Shown: positions 7,279 through 15,573 of the stretch, piece after piece
How the letters are laid out: each line of letters starts with the position of its first letter
Position numbering within the stretch: the stretch's first letter is position 1
Source of the DNA: UBA4416 sp031539425
Lineage (GTDB): Bacteria > Bacteroidota > Bacteroidia > B-17B0 > Aurantibacillaceae
DNA: 16,578 nt
Direction of reading: 5' to 3'
Assembly: GCA_031539425.1 (NCBI GenBank)
Contig: JAVKLI010000030.1
Location: forward strand, 1 to 16,578
The notes under the pieces: model-generated
What the model was told of the DNA's origin: nothing
Databases searched by the model: none
What the model saw: only the letters and a program-made list of their open reading frames with translations
Made by a program: the position numbers and the translations under genes

Positions 7279-8481
7279 ATGCAGGCAACTAATAATTTAA
7301 TTGATATTAATTTTTTGACTTTCAAGATCATTGAAAACCCTCATCAAATTAATGAAACAGAGTGGAATGAAATATTAGAGGTTAAAAAAACATTTCTGAA
7401 ACTTCAGTTTTTAAAAATTATTTATGATCAAAAATTTAGTCATATTAGCTACAAATTTGTTAAGGTGTATTATCAAGCCGAGTTTATTGGCGTTGTGTAC
7501 TTTCAAATTACCACTTATAGTTTTAATTATTTTATTAATTATTTAAAACAAAAAAATGATAAAAGATTTAGATGTATAGTTTTTAAAACACTTGCAAAAT
7601 TACTATATCCTTTACGGCAAATTACATTATTAAAATTAGTAACATGTGGAAATAATTTTGTGTCGGGCGAAAATGCATTTCAATTTAAACCAGAATATAA
7701 ACAATCAGAATCGCTCATTATTTATAAGTTATTAACCCATATTAAAGTTAAATGCGCCTTTTTTTCTGCTACATTAATTAAAGATTTTTATACAGATTAT
7801 TTTAATATAAACTCCAATGCCTGTATTTTACAAACTACAAAATTAGATATAGAACCCAATTTATTGGTTCAAATTCCAACCAATGTAAATACCATAAAAG
7901 AGTATATTAATTTGTTTTCTAAAAAATATAGAAACAGAGCTAAACAAATTATTAAAAAGGGAGAGTTGCTTACTAAAAAAAGATTAACTGTTAAACAAGT
8001 TGACCAATATCAAAATGAATTATTTGATTTATATTCACAATTAGCTCAAAAATCGAAGTACCATTTTTTTACGTTTAATAAAAATTATTTTAACGATGTG
8101 CTGAAAGCATTTTCTGAAAATTTTCATATAGATGCTTGGTTTTATAATGATCAAATGGTATCATTTGCTTCAGGTTTTTATTCAGATAATAAAATAGAAA
8201 CACACTATATAGGCTTAAATTATAAGCTTAATACAGAATTAGAATTGTATCAAAATATACTTTACAATTATGTTGAAGAGGCTATTTTAACACATAAATC
8301 AGAAGTAAGTTTAGGTAGAACAGCTACAGAAATAAAAACAACCTTGGGGGCTCAAGTTCAACCATTGTATTGTTACTTAATTCCTCAAAATATTTGTTCT
8401 AAAATGTTTTTAAAACCTTTTAGTAAATTATTTAAGCCTAGGTCTTATGTGGCTAGGCATCCATTTAAACAAGAAAATTAA
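7279..8481 (+). CDS. GNAT/FemAB-like acyltransferase
   Basis: This is a 400-residue protein with no signal peptide or membrane segment. Its C-terminal half resembles the Acetyltransf_6/FemAB-like double-GNAT family of Bacteroidota. The features I use are SKKYRNRAKQIIKKG (214-228), a segment of alternating hydrophobic strands (HIDAWFYNDQMVSFASGFY, 283-301) and LGRTATEIKTTLGA (345-358), close to the LGRTA.EIKS.LGA block of these enzymes. Members transfer acyl or aminoacyl groups, and some act on cell-wall or lipid precursors; the substrate here cannot be deduced. It starts 13 bp after the TlpA-like gene and is likely in its transcript, which hints at an envelope-related job without proving it. 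Intergenic DNA with IS remnants follows. The protein is rich in Lys, Asn, Ile and Phe, as expected from the base composition. Confidence 0.65.
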   Translation: MQATNNLIDINFLTFKIIENPHQINETEWNEILEVKKTFLKLQFLKIIYDQKFSHISYKFVKVYYQAEFIGVVYFQITTYSFNYFINYLKQKNDKRFRCIVFKTLAKLLYPLRQITLLKLVTCGNNFVSGENAFQFKPEYKQSESLIIYKLLTHIKVKCAFFSATLIKDFYTDYFNINSNACILQTTKLDIEPNLLVQIPTNVNTIKEYINLFSKKYRNRAKQIIKKGELLTKKRLTVKQVDQYQNELFDLYSQLAQKSKYHFFTFNKNYFNDVLKAFSENFHIDAWFYNDQMVSFASGFYSDNKIETHYIGLNYKLNTELELYQNILYNYVEEAILTHKSEVSLGRTATEIKTTLGAQVQPLYCYLIPQNICSKMFLKPFSKLFKPRSYVARHPFKQEN

Positions 8482-8550
8482 TTAAAAATAAAGGTATAAA
8501 CAACTTTAATAATTAAAAGCAAATAAATATGCGGAGAGAGAGGTTTGTAA

Positions 8551-8721
8551 ACTTACCCACTTAACTCGCTGTATATCAATATTTTATTTTCTCGTTTTTT
8601 TTCCTTGGAACCCCCTTTAGAAACTGTAAGAGCCACTGGAATAATAGGACTTATCAACCTAACTTACAACTTATTTAGGTACGAACAAACCATAAGATTA
8701 GATGTTAAATACACTGACTGA
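8551..8721 (+). pseudogene. C-terminal fragment of an IS5-family transposase
   Basis: The frame is open from just after a stop at 8548-8550 to TGA at 8719-8721. From about 8611 it encodes PPLETVRATGIIGLINLTYN and then LFRYEQTIRLDVKYTD. The RATxxIGLxNLxYNxFRYEQxxRL pattern is the characteristic C-terminus of many IS5-type DDE transposases. Nothing upstream (8482-8607) resembles the rest of a transposase: the DDE triad region is missing, and so are the left end and any start codon. The fragment therefore represents a deleted, inactive insertion sequence. The TGA after KYTD may be the original stop. The residues before PPLET do not look like transposase and may be unrelated host DNA. Confidence 0.65.
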
Positions 8722-8797
8722 TAGATAGATGTATTATGATGTTGTAACAGAGCAAATATTGTATTTTTGATAATGCAGATTACAAAAATCGTTTTAA
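8707..8797 (+). repeat. dispersed direct repeat, copy 2 (91 bp)
   Basis: It aligns with 1-86. The main differences are an extra ACTG (acactgactgatag here against acactgatag there), a few substitutions and one extra base in gtaacagagc. It begins within the last codons of the transposase fragment and continues through its noncoding 3' flank. Confidence 0.85.
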
Positions 8798-8852
8798 CAC
8801 ACAACAACACAATATTTATAAATCCACGGTGTAAAATAAGATAAAAATAAAC

Positions 8853-8883
8853 TTTGTATTTTTTGACAAATAACTTAAGTTTG
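8853..8883 (+). promoter_or_regulatory. Bacteroidota-type promoter of the arginine decarboxylase operon
   Basis: TTTG at 8853-8856, a 19-bp spacer and TAAGTTTG at 8876-8883 match the Bacteroidota -33/-7 consensus (TTTG, 19-20 bp, TAnnTTTG) exactly. The -7 element ends only 8 bp before the ATG at 8892, so the predicted transcript has a leader of at most a few bases. Confidence 0.5.
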
Positions 8884-8891
8884 CCAACCTT

Positions 8892-10289
8892 ATGGAAAAT
8901 AAATATTCTGATTTAATACACCAAACTTTTTACTTTCCTCAAGAGTCTTTTGAAGTGGTAGATAACGAACTCCATTTTAATAATTTACCACTTATGGATA
9001 TTATTAAACAGTACGGAACACCTTTAAAAATAACCTATTTGCCAAAAATTTCAGCTCAAATTCAAAAAGCCAAACGCCTATTTAACGTGGCTATGGCAAA
9101 GGTTGATTATAAAGGGAAATATTTTTATTGTTACTGTACCAAAAGCTCACACTTTGCCTTTGTGCTTGAAGAGGTGCTAAAAAACGAAGTGCACATTGAA
9201 ACATCTTCAGCTTATGATTTACATATTATTAAAGAAAACTACAAAAAAAATATCATTTCAAAAGACATCTATATTATTTGTAATGGATACAAAAAAACAC
9301 TTTACAAACAACACATTACAGAGTTTTTGAATGATGGCTTTAACGTAGTTCCGGTATTAGATCATTTAGATGAATTTGATTATTACAACAAACATGTAAA
9401 GGTGCCATTAACCAAAATAGGTATTAGAATTAGCACTGAAGAAGAGCCTTCTTTTGCCTTTTACTCCTCTCGCTTAGGTGTTAGATACACAGATATTGTT
9501 AATTTATATAAAGAAAAAATTCAAAACAACCCTCGTTTTGAGTTAAAACTACTTCACTTCTTTATTAATAACGGTATAAAAGACACTATATATTACTGGA
9601 CAGAATTAAACAAATGTTTAAATATTTATTTAGAACTCAAAAAAAATTGTCCATCCTTAGATTCATTAAATATTGGCGGCGGTTTACCAATCCGTACATC
9701 GCTAAACTTTGAATATAATTACGAATACATTATAGAAGAAATTGTATCACAAGTAAAAACCTTTTGTAAGGTAAATGAAATTGACGAACCAAATATATTT
9801 ACTGAGTTTGGATCTTTTACAGTAGCAGAAAGCGGGGCAGCATTATATTCTGTAATAGATCAAAAGCAGCAAAATGACCGAGAAAAATGGTACATGATAG
9901 ATAGCTCATTTATTACCACATTACCAGACACTTGGGGTATAAACCAACGCTTTATTTTACTAGCCATTAATCATTGGGATAAACCCTATGCGCCTGTAAA
10001 CTTAGGTGGATTAACGTGTGATAGTATGGATTATTATAATAGCGAAGCTCACACCAATCAAGTGTTTTTACCTAAGCAATCTCATAATGATAAGCAACCC
10101 TTATATATAGGTTTTTTTCATACAGGTGCCTACCAAGAAGCATTAAGCGGTTACGGTGGTATTCAACATTGCTTAATTCCAGCGCCAAAGCATGTACTCA
10201 TAGATCATGATGCTGAAGGAAATATCGTTACAAAATTATTTGCTAAGGAGCAATCATATAAATCTATGCTTAAAACATTAGGATACTAA
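8892..10289 (+). CDS. speA: biosynthetic-type arginine decarboxylase, Bacteroidota form
   Basis: This is a PLP-dependent fold-III decarboxylase (alanine-racemase-like barrel plus beta domain) expected to turn arginine into agmatine for polyamine synthesis. The PLP lysine is Lys84 (FYCYCTKSSH). The phosphate-binding glycines are at 262-264 (LNIGGGLP), an acidic-aromatic loop lies at 304-314 (TEFGSFTVAES), the substrate-site cysteine-aspartate is Cys376-Asp377 (LTCDSMD), and the PLP-contacting tyrosine lies in HTGAYQE (410-416). The length of 465 and the start (LIHQTFYFPQESF...YGTPLKITYLPKIS) agree with the compact Bacteroidota arginine decarboxylases, not with the ~630-residue E. coli SpeA. 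The substrate could instead be a related diamino acid; I favour arginine from overall resemblance. No agmatinase or agmatine deiminase is adjacent. trxB follows 19 bp later. Confidence 0.82.
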   Translation: MENKYSDLIHQTFYFPQESFEVVDNELHFNNLPLMDIIKQYGTPLKITYLPKISAQIQKAKRLFNVAMAKVDYKGKYFYCYCTKSSHFAFVLEEVLKNEVHIETSSAYDLHIIKENYKKNIISKDIYIICNGYKKTLYKQHITEFLNDGFNVVPVLDHLDEFDYYNKHVKVPLTKIGIRISTEEEPSFAFYSSRLGVRYTDIVNLYKEKIQNNPRFELKLLHFFINNGIKDTIYYWTELNKCLNIYLELKKNCPSLDSLNIGGGLPIRTSLNFEYNYEYIIEEIVSQVKTFCKVNEIDEPNIFTEFGSFTVAESGAALYSVIDQKQQNDREKWYMIDSSFITTLPDTWGINQRFILLAINHWDKPYAPVNLGGLTCDSMDYYNSEAHTNQVFLPKQSHNDKQPLYIGFFHTGAYQEALSGYGGIQHCLIPAPKHVLIDHDAEGNIVTKLFAKEQSYKSMLKTLGY

Positions 10290-10308
10290 ACAATAAAATT
10301 ATATTACC

Positions 10309-11250
10309 ATGTCAACAACAGAACACATTCAATGTTTAATAATAGGCTCTGGCCCTGCAGGCTACACCGCAGCAATATACGCGGCACGTGCTGATTTAAA
10401 ACCTATAATGTATACAGGCCTAACGCCAGGCGGACAACTCACAGAAACTACGGAAGTAGACAATTTTCCGGGTTTCCCAAAAGGGATAACAGGTCCAGAA
10501 TTAATGGAAAACCTTAAAGCGCAAGCCGAACGATTTGGTACACAGGTGCGTTTTGGCTTAGTTACAAAAGTAGAATTTGGCAAACCGCACCATCAAATAT
10601 GGATAGATGAAAAAATAGTAATTACAGCCGACACAGTTATTATATCTACTGGAGCTAGCGCCAAATGGTTGGGGTTAGAAAACGAAAACCGATTAAGATT
10701 AAATGCCGGAGGTGTATCTGCTTGTGCAGTGTGTGATGGTTTTTTTTATAAAGGTTTAGATGTAGCTATAGTAGGGGCAGGAGATACTGCTGCCGAAGAA
10801 GCTACCTATCTTGCTAAGCTATGTAAAAAAGTATATATGATAGTACGTAAAGACGAAATGCGCGCCAGCAAAGCTATGCAGCACAGGGTATTGAACGCAA
10901 GTAACATAGAAGTATTGTTTAACTCCGAAACAGTTGATATACTTGGTAAAGACGGCGTAGAAGGTGCAATTATCAAAAATACTAAAACTAATACTGAACA
11001 AACGATAAGTATTAAAGGCTTTTTTGTAGCCATAGGTCATAAACCTAACACCGACGTGTTTAAACACCAATTAAAAACAGACGAACAAGGTTATATCATT
11101 GGGGTGCCTGGCACTTCAAAAACCAATATTGAAGGCGTATTTGCCGTAGGCGATTGTGTAGATAAAATCTACCGACAAGCTGTAACTGCTGCAGGTAGCG
11201 GCTGCATGGGTGCCTTAGATGCTGAAAGATATTTGGCTGCAAAACATTAA
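10309..11250 (+). CDS. trxB: thioredoxin-disulfide reductase
   Basis: This FAD- and NADPH-dependent flavoenzyme keeps thioredoxin reduced in the cytosol. The FAD-binding GSGPAG (13-18) is followed by the GGQLTETTEVDNFPG signature (41-55). The redox disulfide is CAVC at 139-142. The NADPH-domain Rossmann motif is GAGDTAAEEA (156-165) with the basic VRKDEMR segment after it, and the C-terminal FAD contact is GVFAVGDC...RQAVTAAGSG. The length of 313 is normal. It lies 19 bp behind the arginine decarboxylase with no terminator or promoter that I can see, so it is probably second in that transcript. It converges with the Xer-type recombinase gene across 9 bp. No trxA is in the window. Confidence 0.97.
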   Translation: MSTTEHIQCLIIGSGPAGYTAAIYAARADLKPIMYTGLTPGGQLTETTEVDNFPGFPKGITGPELMENLKAQAERFGTQVRFGLVTKVEFGKPHHQIWIDEKIVITADTVIISTGASAKWLGLENENRLRLNAGGVSACAVCDGFFYKGLDVAIVGAGDTAAEEATYLAKLCKKVYMIVRKDEMRASKAMQHRVLNASNIEVLFNSETVDILGKDGVEGAIIKNTKTNTEQTISIKGFFVAIGHKPNTDVFKHQLKTDEQGYIIGVPGTSKTNIEGVFAVGDCVDKIYRQAVTAAGSGCMGALDAERYLAAKH

Positions 11251-11259
11251 CTTTTTTGT

Positions 11260-12156
11260 TTAACTATCGCCCCTTGGGTGCGCTTGTTTATAAGCTTTTT
11301 TGAGTTTTTCTATAGTATTGTGTGTATAAATTTGAGTGGCTGTTAAATTAGCATGCCCTAACAAGTTTTTTACCGCATTAATATTAGCCCCATTATCAAG
11401 CATATGCGTTGCAAAGGTATGTCTAAGTATATGAGGGCTTTTTTTAGTATGTGAGGTTATTTTTGATAAATGTTTTTTTACAATTCTATAAACTTGCTGC
11501 GCTCCTAATGGCTTATTTTGTGAGTTAGTAAATAAAAATGTATTTTTTAATCTCTTATTTAGGGGAGTTTCAGCTACAAATTCTTCAATTATTTTTTTTA
11601 AACTTAATGATATTGGTATCAGCCTCTCTTTATTTCGTTTACCTAATACTTTAATGTATAATGAATTAAGATCAATATTTTGCAATTTTAAATTAAGCAA
11701 TTCGCTTCGCCGCATGCCGGTTTGATAAAACAATTCAATAATCAATTTATCTCTTAAAGCCATAGCGTTATCTTCAATAGCATTACATTGAGTTAGCTCA
11801 TCCATGCTTTGTTGCGGTAAAAAATGTGGCAAGCGTTTTTTAGTTTTTTGATTTGAAATTTTAAGAATTGGATTGTGCTGCACCTCGTTTATTTTTAAAA
11901 GATATTTAAAAAAAGATTTAAGTGTAGATATTTTCCTGTTAATACTTGTAGCTTCATAATGATTGATTGATAAGTGATACAACCATTGCCTTACAATTTG
12001 ATAATCTATTTTATTTAAATTTATTGTTGGGTTAAGGTTAACTAAAAATTCACAAAACAATTTTAAATCTGACTGATAAGCAAAATAAGTATGCTTTGAA
12101 TATTTTTTTTCAAAAGCGATGTATTGTAAAAAACCTTGTATGTGTTTTTCTATCAT
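11260..12156 (-). CDS. xerC: tyrosine recombinase XerC/XerD-like
   Basis: This is a site-specific recombinase of the Xer group, expected to resolve chromosome dimers at dif together with a partner and FtsK. The N-terminal SAM-like core-binding domain covers ~1-95 (FLQYIAFEKKYSKHTYFAYQSDL...). The catalytic domain carries the full active set: Arg149 (TGMRRSELL), Lys173 (LGKRNKERLIP), His242 and Arg245 (PHILRHTFATHML), His268 (LLGHANL) and nucleophile Tyr277 (QIYTH). The length of 298 is standard for XerC/D. No att-like repeats or cargo genes accompany it, so a housekeeping role is more likely than a mobile integrase. I cannot tell XerC from XerD by eye; the symbol reflects the group. Confidence 0.88.
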   Translation of the reverse strand: MIEKHIQGFLQYIAFEKKYSKHTYFAYQSDLKLFCEFLVNLNPTINLNKIDYQIVRQWLYHLSINHYEATSINRKISTLKSFFKYLLKINEVQHNPILKISNQKTKKRLPHFLPQQSMDELTQCNAIEDNAMALRDKLIIELFYQTGMRRSELLNLKLQNIDLNSLYIKVLGKRNKERLIPISLSLKKIIEEFVAETPLNKRLKNTFLFTNSQNKPLGAQQVYRIVKKHLSKITSHTKKSPHILRHTFATHMLDNGANINAVKNLLGHANLTATQIYTHNTIEKLKKAYKQAHPRGDS

Positions 12157-12240
12157 TATTGATGAAAAATAGGATTATGTAAAAAATACAATAAATGTAC
12201 AATAAACCTTTTAACTTCTTTAAAACTAATAAACAATGCA

Positions 12241-12260
12241 CTTTTAATAAATATTAAAAG
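12241..12260. repeat. AT-rich inverted repeat in the xer/pseudouridine synthase divergent gap
   Basis: The arms cttttaat (12241-12248) and attaaaag (12253-12260) are perfectly complementary around a 4-base centre. It sits 51 bp upstream of the pseudouridine synthase ATG and 85 bp upstream of the recombinase ATG. It could be an operator, but such palindromes are common by chance in DNA this AT-rich. Confidence 0.3.
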
Positions 12261-12310
12261 TAAAATGTGAGTTAACTGTTTTTATATACACCTTGTAAGC
12301 TTTAATTGCC

Positions 12311-12919
12311 ATGCCCGATACGAGACATTACTATTATTTATTAAACAAGCCATACAAAATGGTTTCTCAATTTATTAGCCCTGATAATGTAAATTTATTG
12401 GGCAGTTTAAATTTTCATTTTGCGGAGGGTACCCATGCATTAGGTAGGCTAGATAATAATTCTGAAGGGCTATTACTGCTCACCACCAATAAAGCCATTA
12501 CCAAATTATTATTTAGTAGCACAGTGCCACACCTAAGAACTTATTATGTTCAAGTAGAAAAAGTAATGAATGAAAATACAGCTGATATTCTTAGAAACGG
12601 CATTAAGATAAAAGGAAAAGGAGGGTTAGATTACACATCTGCCCCATGTAATATTGAAATTGTTTCAAAACCCTTATGGTTGCTACCTAGAAAGCATGAG
12701 TTTAGAGACGATCTCCCTCATAGCTGGATAAAAATAACGCTTACCGAAGGTAAATTTCATCAAATTCGCAAAATGGTGTCTTTGGTGCATCATCATTGCA
12801 AGCGTCTTGTACGCTATTCTATAGAAGATTTAACATTAGATGGTATTTTGCCTAGTGAGGTAAAAGAAATAAGTGAGCAAGATTTTTTTGTAAAATTAAA
12901 ATTGGGTTCACCCCTTTAA
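12311..12919 (+). CDS. RluE/RsuA-family rRNA pseudouridine synthase
   Basis: It isomerises a uridine to pseudouridine in rRNA. The catalytic aspartate is Asp48 in GRLDNNSEGLLLLT (45-58), the family's motif II. The conserved FHQIRKM element is at 149-155. There is no N-terminal S4 RNA-binding domain, and the protein is only 202 residues, which points to the RluE-like subgroup (23S rRNA, the position equivalent to E. coli U2457) more than to RsuA or RluB. An insertion around 105-135 (KGLDYTSAPCNIEIVSKPL) is also typical of RluE-like proteins. The start ATG at 12311 gives YYYLLNKPYKMVSQF, the normal beginning. It stands alone between divergent xer and metG. Confidence 0.88.
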   Translation: MPDTRHYYYLLNKPYKMVSQFISPDNVNLLGSLNFHFAEGTHALGRLDNNSEGLLLLTTNKAITKLLFSSTVPHLRTYYVQVEKVMNENTADILRNGIKIKGKGGLDYTSAPCNIEIVSKPLWLLPRKHEFRDDLPHSWIKITLTEGKFHQIRKMVSLVHHHCKRLVRYSIEDLTLDGILPSEVKEISEQDFFVKLKLGSPL

Positions 12920-12983
12920 TAAACGCTGGGGTAATAATCATTTTTAGTAATTGTATAAATTTAGTTTAAAGTTTTTTATTTAA

Positions 12984-12991
12984 TACATTTA
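12984..12991 (+). promoter_or_regulatory. candidate -7 element of metG
   Basis: TACATTTA has one mismatch to TAnnTTTG and lies 25 bp upstream of the metG ATG. The same octamer occurs on the minus strand at 12199-12192 upstream of the recombinase gene. No good -33 box is seen for either. Confidence 0.25.
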
Positions 12992-13016
12992 CAATTCTAT
13001 TTTATAACCACATCAA

Positions 13017-14687
13017 ATGCCAAAACAATTTAATAAAACGCTTGTAACAGCGGCTCTTCCATACGCAAACGGACCTTTACACATAGGGCATTTAGCAGGT
13101 TGCTATTTGCCTTCTGATGTTTATGTTCGATTTTTAAAAAGTAATAATAAAGATGTGCTTTTTATTTGTGGAAGTGATGAACACGGCGTACCAATTACAA
13201 TAAAAGCTAAAAAAGAAAACATAACTCCACAACAAGTGGTAGATAAATATCATAAATTAATGAAAAGTACCTTTATCCAATTTGGTATTCAATTTGATAA
13301 CTACTCACGAACATCTAGTAAAATTCATCATAACACGGCTCAAGATTTTTTTAAAACACTTCTTAAAAAAAATGTTTTTACTATTCAAGATAGCGACCAG
13401 TATTATGATGAAACTGCACAACAATTTTTGGCAGACAGATATATTACAGGTACTTGCCCAAAATGCGCTAATGATAAAGCGTACGGCGACCAATGTGAAA
13501 AGTGTGGCACCTCTTTAAATGCACTTGATTTAATAAATCCTATTTCCACACTCAGCGGCAACAAACCAAGTTTAAAAAAAACTACTAATTGGTACTTACC
13601 ACTAGATAAACTGCAACCTAAAATAGCTGAATATATTAACCAACATAGTGATTGGAAGGGTAACGTGTATGGGCAATGCAAAAGTTGGCTCGAAAACAAT
13701 GAAGGGCTTCAACCACGTGCTATGACAAGAGATTTGGACTGGGGTGTAAAAGTGCCAATAGAAAACACTCCAGGTAAAGTAATGTATGTTTGGTTTGATG
13801 CGCCAATTGGTTACATATCAGCAACAAAAGAAATATTACCAGATACATGGCAAAGCTATTGGCAAAATTCACAAACTAAGCTAATTCATTTTATAGGTAA
13901 AGATAATATTGTGTTTCATTGCATTATATTTCCGGCTATGCTTATGGAACACGAAAATTATATATTACCAGAATTTGTACCTGCTAACGAATTTTTAAAT
14001 TTGGAAGGGGAAAAAATTTCCACCTCTAAAAATTGGGCTATTTGGTTACATGAATATCTTATTGATTTTCCTAATATGCAAGATGTATTGCGATACACCT
14101 TATGCACCATAGCCCCCGAAAATAAGGATAGTGATTTTACTTGGAAAGATTTTCAATCAAAAAATAATAACGAACTGGTAGCCATACTTGGAAATTTTGT
14201 AAATAGAACAGTTGTACTTATTCATAAATACTATGAAGGAAAGGTGCCGAAAACAAATGATTTTCAAGCTATAGATACTCAAACCATTCAATCTGTAAAA
14301 GAAACAATTTTACAAATTGAAAACAATATTTTAAATTATAAGTTTAAAGATGCCAATGCAGAAATGATGAATATAGCAAGGATTGGCAATAAATATTTAG
14401 CCGAAACAGAACCATGGAAACTCATTAAAACTGACCCAGAACGCGTAAAATCTATTATGAATATTGCAATACAAATTACTTGTACTTTAGCAATTATATC
14501 CGAACCATTTTTACCATTTACATCTGCTAAGCTGTTTAGTATGCTAAAGATAACGCCTTTAAAATGGGCGTTTGCTTCAGGCGTAAATAACATTTCTGAA
14601 AATCATCAAATTAATGACGCCTCGCTTTTATTTACTAAAATAGAAGATGAAACAATGGATCAACAAATTGAAAAACTAAAGCGATAG
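13017..14687 (+). CDS. metG: methionyl-tRNA synthetase without C-terminal tRNA-binding domain
   Basis: This class I aminoacyl-tRNA synthetase charges tRNA-Met in the cytosol. The Rossmann catalytic domain has HIGH at 22-25 (PLHIGHL) and the KMSKS equivalent as KISTS at 333-337. The zinc knuckle in the connective domain is complete (Cys147, Cys150, Cys160, Cys163; CPKC and CEKC). The anticodon-binding helical domain follows from ~385 (NNNELVAILGNFVNR) to ~545. The protein ends at 556 with DQQIEKLKR. Most Bacteroidota MetG proteins continue for roughly 120 residues with an EMAP-II-like tRNA-binding domain that also mediates dimerisation; here it is absent. dapA on the other strand occupies the following DNA, so no frameshifted remainder is hidden there. 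The enzyme should still be active, probably as a monomer. Confidence 0.95.
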   Translation: MPKQFNKTLVTAALPYANGPLHIGHLAGCYLPSDVYVRFLKSNNKDVLFICGSDEHGVPITIKAKKENITPQQVVDKYHKLMKSTFIQFGIQFDNYSRTSSKIHHNTAQDFFKTLLKKNVFTIQDSDQYYDETAQQFLADRYITGTCPKCANDKAYGDQCEKCGTSLNALDLINPISTLSGNKPSLKKTTNWYLPLDKLQPKIAEYINQHSDWKGNVYGQCKSWLENNEGLQPRAMTRDLDWGVKVPIENTPGKVMYVWFDAPIGYISATKEILPDTWQSYWQNSQTKLIHFIGKDNIVFHCIIFPAMLMEHENYILPEFVPANEFLNLEGEKISTSKNWAIWLHEYLIDFPNMQDVLRYTLCTIAPENKDSDFTWKDFQSKNNNELVAILGNFVNRTVVLIHKYYEGKVPKTNDFQAIDTQTIQSVKETILQIENNILNYKFKDANAEMMNIARIGNKYLAETEPWKLIKTDPERVKSIMNIAIQITCTLAIISEPFLPFTSAKLFSMLKITPLKWAFASGVNNISENHQINDASLLFTKIEDETMDQQIEKLKR

Positions 14688-14691
14688 ATAA

Positions 14692-15570
14692 TTAAATAGC
14701 CTGTTTTTGAATTTCTTTAACTACCCCTTCGCTAGGCATCATCAAAGGTAATCTCACAAAAGGCTGTGTTATATTTTTATGATGTAAAAAAGCTTTTACC
14801 CCACCCGGATTACCTTCTACAAATAATAAATCTATTAAATCAACCATGCTTAAATGAATACTTCGAGCCTCTGTATAATTACCGATTAAAGCATGATTAA
14901 CTAGGGTACTAAACTCTTTAGTATAAATATTAGCAATTACAGAAATAACACCCACAGCGCCACAGGCTATTAATGGCAAGGTTATAGAATCGTCACCACT
15001 TATTAATTTAAAGTGTTTAGGAGCATGTTTAATAATTTTTGAACATTGTTCTATATTACCACTGGCTTCTTTTATAGCAATAGCGTTACTACATTCGTTG
15101 GCAATTTTTACAGTTGTTTGCCAAGTCATGTTAACACCTGTCCGTCCTGGTACATTATACAAAATAACAGGTATAGGACTTGCAGCGCAAACTGCTTTAT
15201 AATGTTCAAACAAACCCTGCTGTGTAGGTTTATTGTAATAAGGCGTAACGGATAATATAGCTGAAAAGGCTGATAAATCTTGTTCTTTTAAATAAGTAAC
15301 AATTTCTTGTGTGTTATTTCCACCCACCCCTAGTACAATAGGTAATCTGTTGTTTACAGTTTTTACCACAAAATAAATTAACTCCTTTTTTTCATGTAAA
15401 GAAAGTGTAACGCTTTCTCCTGTAGTGCCTAATAACACAATGTAATTAGCTTTACCATTGATGATATGTTCTAAAAGTTTAGTTACTGACGCATAATCAA
15501 CTTCTAAGGATTTATTAAATGGCGTAACAATAGCAACACCTGTTCCGGCGCAATCAAAATTTAAATTCAT
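14692..15570 (-). CDS. dapA: 4-hydroxy-tetrahydrodipicolinate synthase
   Basis: It condenses pyruvate with aspartate semialdehyde, the first committed step to diaminopimelate and lysine, and so feeds peptidoglycan synthesis. It is a TIM-barrel lyase with Schiff-base Lys167 (AIAIKEASGN), Thr49-Thr50 in GTTGES, and Tyr138 in the YNVPGRTG motif (138-145). The length of 292 is normal. Its start lies 3 bp downstream of the stop of the DUF6913-like gene, so translation is likely coupled. It converges with metG, leaving only 4 bp between stop codons and no recognisable terminator. Confidence 0.96.
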   Translation of the reverse strand: MNLNFDCAGTGVAIVTPFNKSLEVDYASVTKLLEHIINGKANYIVLLGTTGESVTLSLHEKKELIYFVVKTVNNRLPIVLGVGGNNTQEIVTYLKEQDLSAFSAILSVTPYYNKPTQQGLFEHYKAVCAASPIPVILYNVPGRTGVNMTWQTTVKIANECSNAIAIKEASGNIEQCSKIIKHAPKHFKLISGDDSITLPLIACGAVGVISVIANIYTKEFSTLVNHALIGNYTEARSIHLSMVDLIDLLFVEGNPGGVKAFLHHKNITQPFVRLPLMMPSEGVVKEIQKQAI

Positions 15571-15573
15571 AGT

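Larger units (their letters stand above)
8482..8891. other. 410-bp gene-free gap holding a decayed IS remnant and the speA promoter
   Basis: From 8482 to about 8607 I see only AT-rich sequence plus gcggagagagagg (8531-8543), which looks like the tail of a serine tRNA gene but has no foldable partner. From ~8608 to 8797 lies the remnant of an IS5-type transposase and the repeat shared with the left edge. From 8798 to 8891 there is a spacer with the speA-like promoter motif. No intact ORF of note is present on either strand. Confidence 0.8.

Noticed and set aside
8531..8560. gcggagagagagg resembles the 3' acceptor end of a serine tRNA gene on the minus strand
   Set aside because: The adjoining bases cannot form a T-arm stem, the CCA position is wrong, and no D-arm, anticodon arm or 5' acceptor strand is present. 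At most it is a relic; it may be coincidence.
10362..11070. Three minus-strand open frames of 73-83 codons inside trxB
   Set aside because: They lie fully within a clearly real gene in other frames, have no family resemblance and no promoter.
11260..12156. Reading the tyrosine recombinase as an integrase of a mobile element
   Set aside because: Its length and motif set are those of housekeeping XerC/D, and there is no tRNA, att-like repeat or cargo around it.
13282..13699. Overlapping open frames on both strands inside metG
   Set aside because: They are shadows of the metG coding sequence, with low-complexity translations and no recognisable domains.
15046..15255. Plus-strand 69-codon frame opposite dapA
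   Set aside because: It is antisense to the catalytic core of dapA and shows no coding character of its own.
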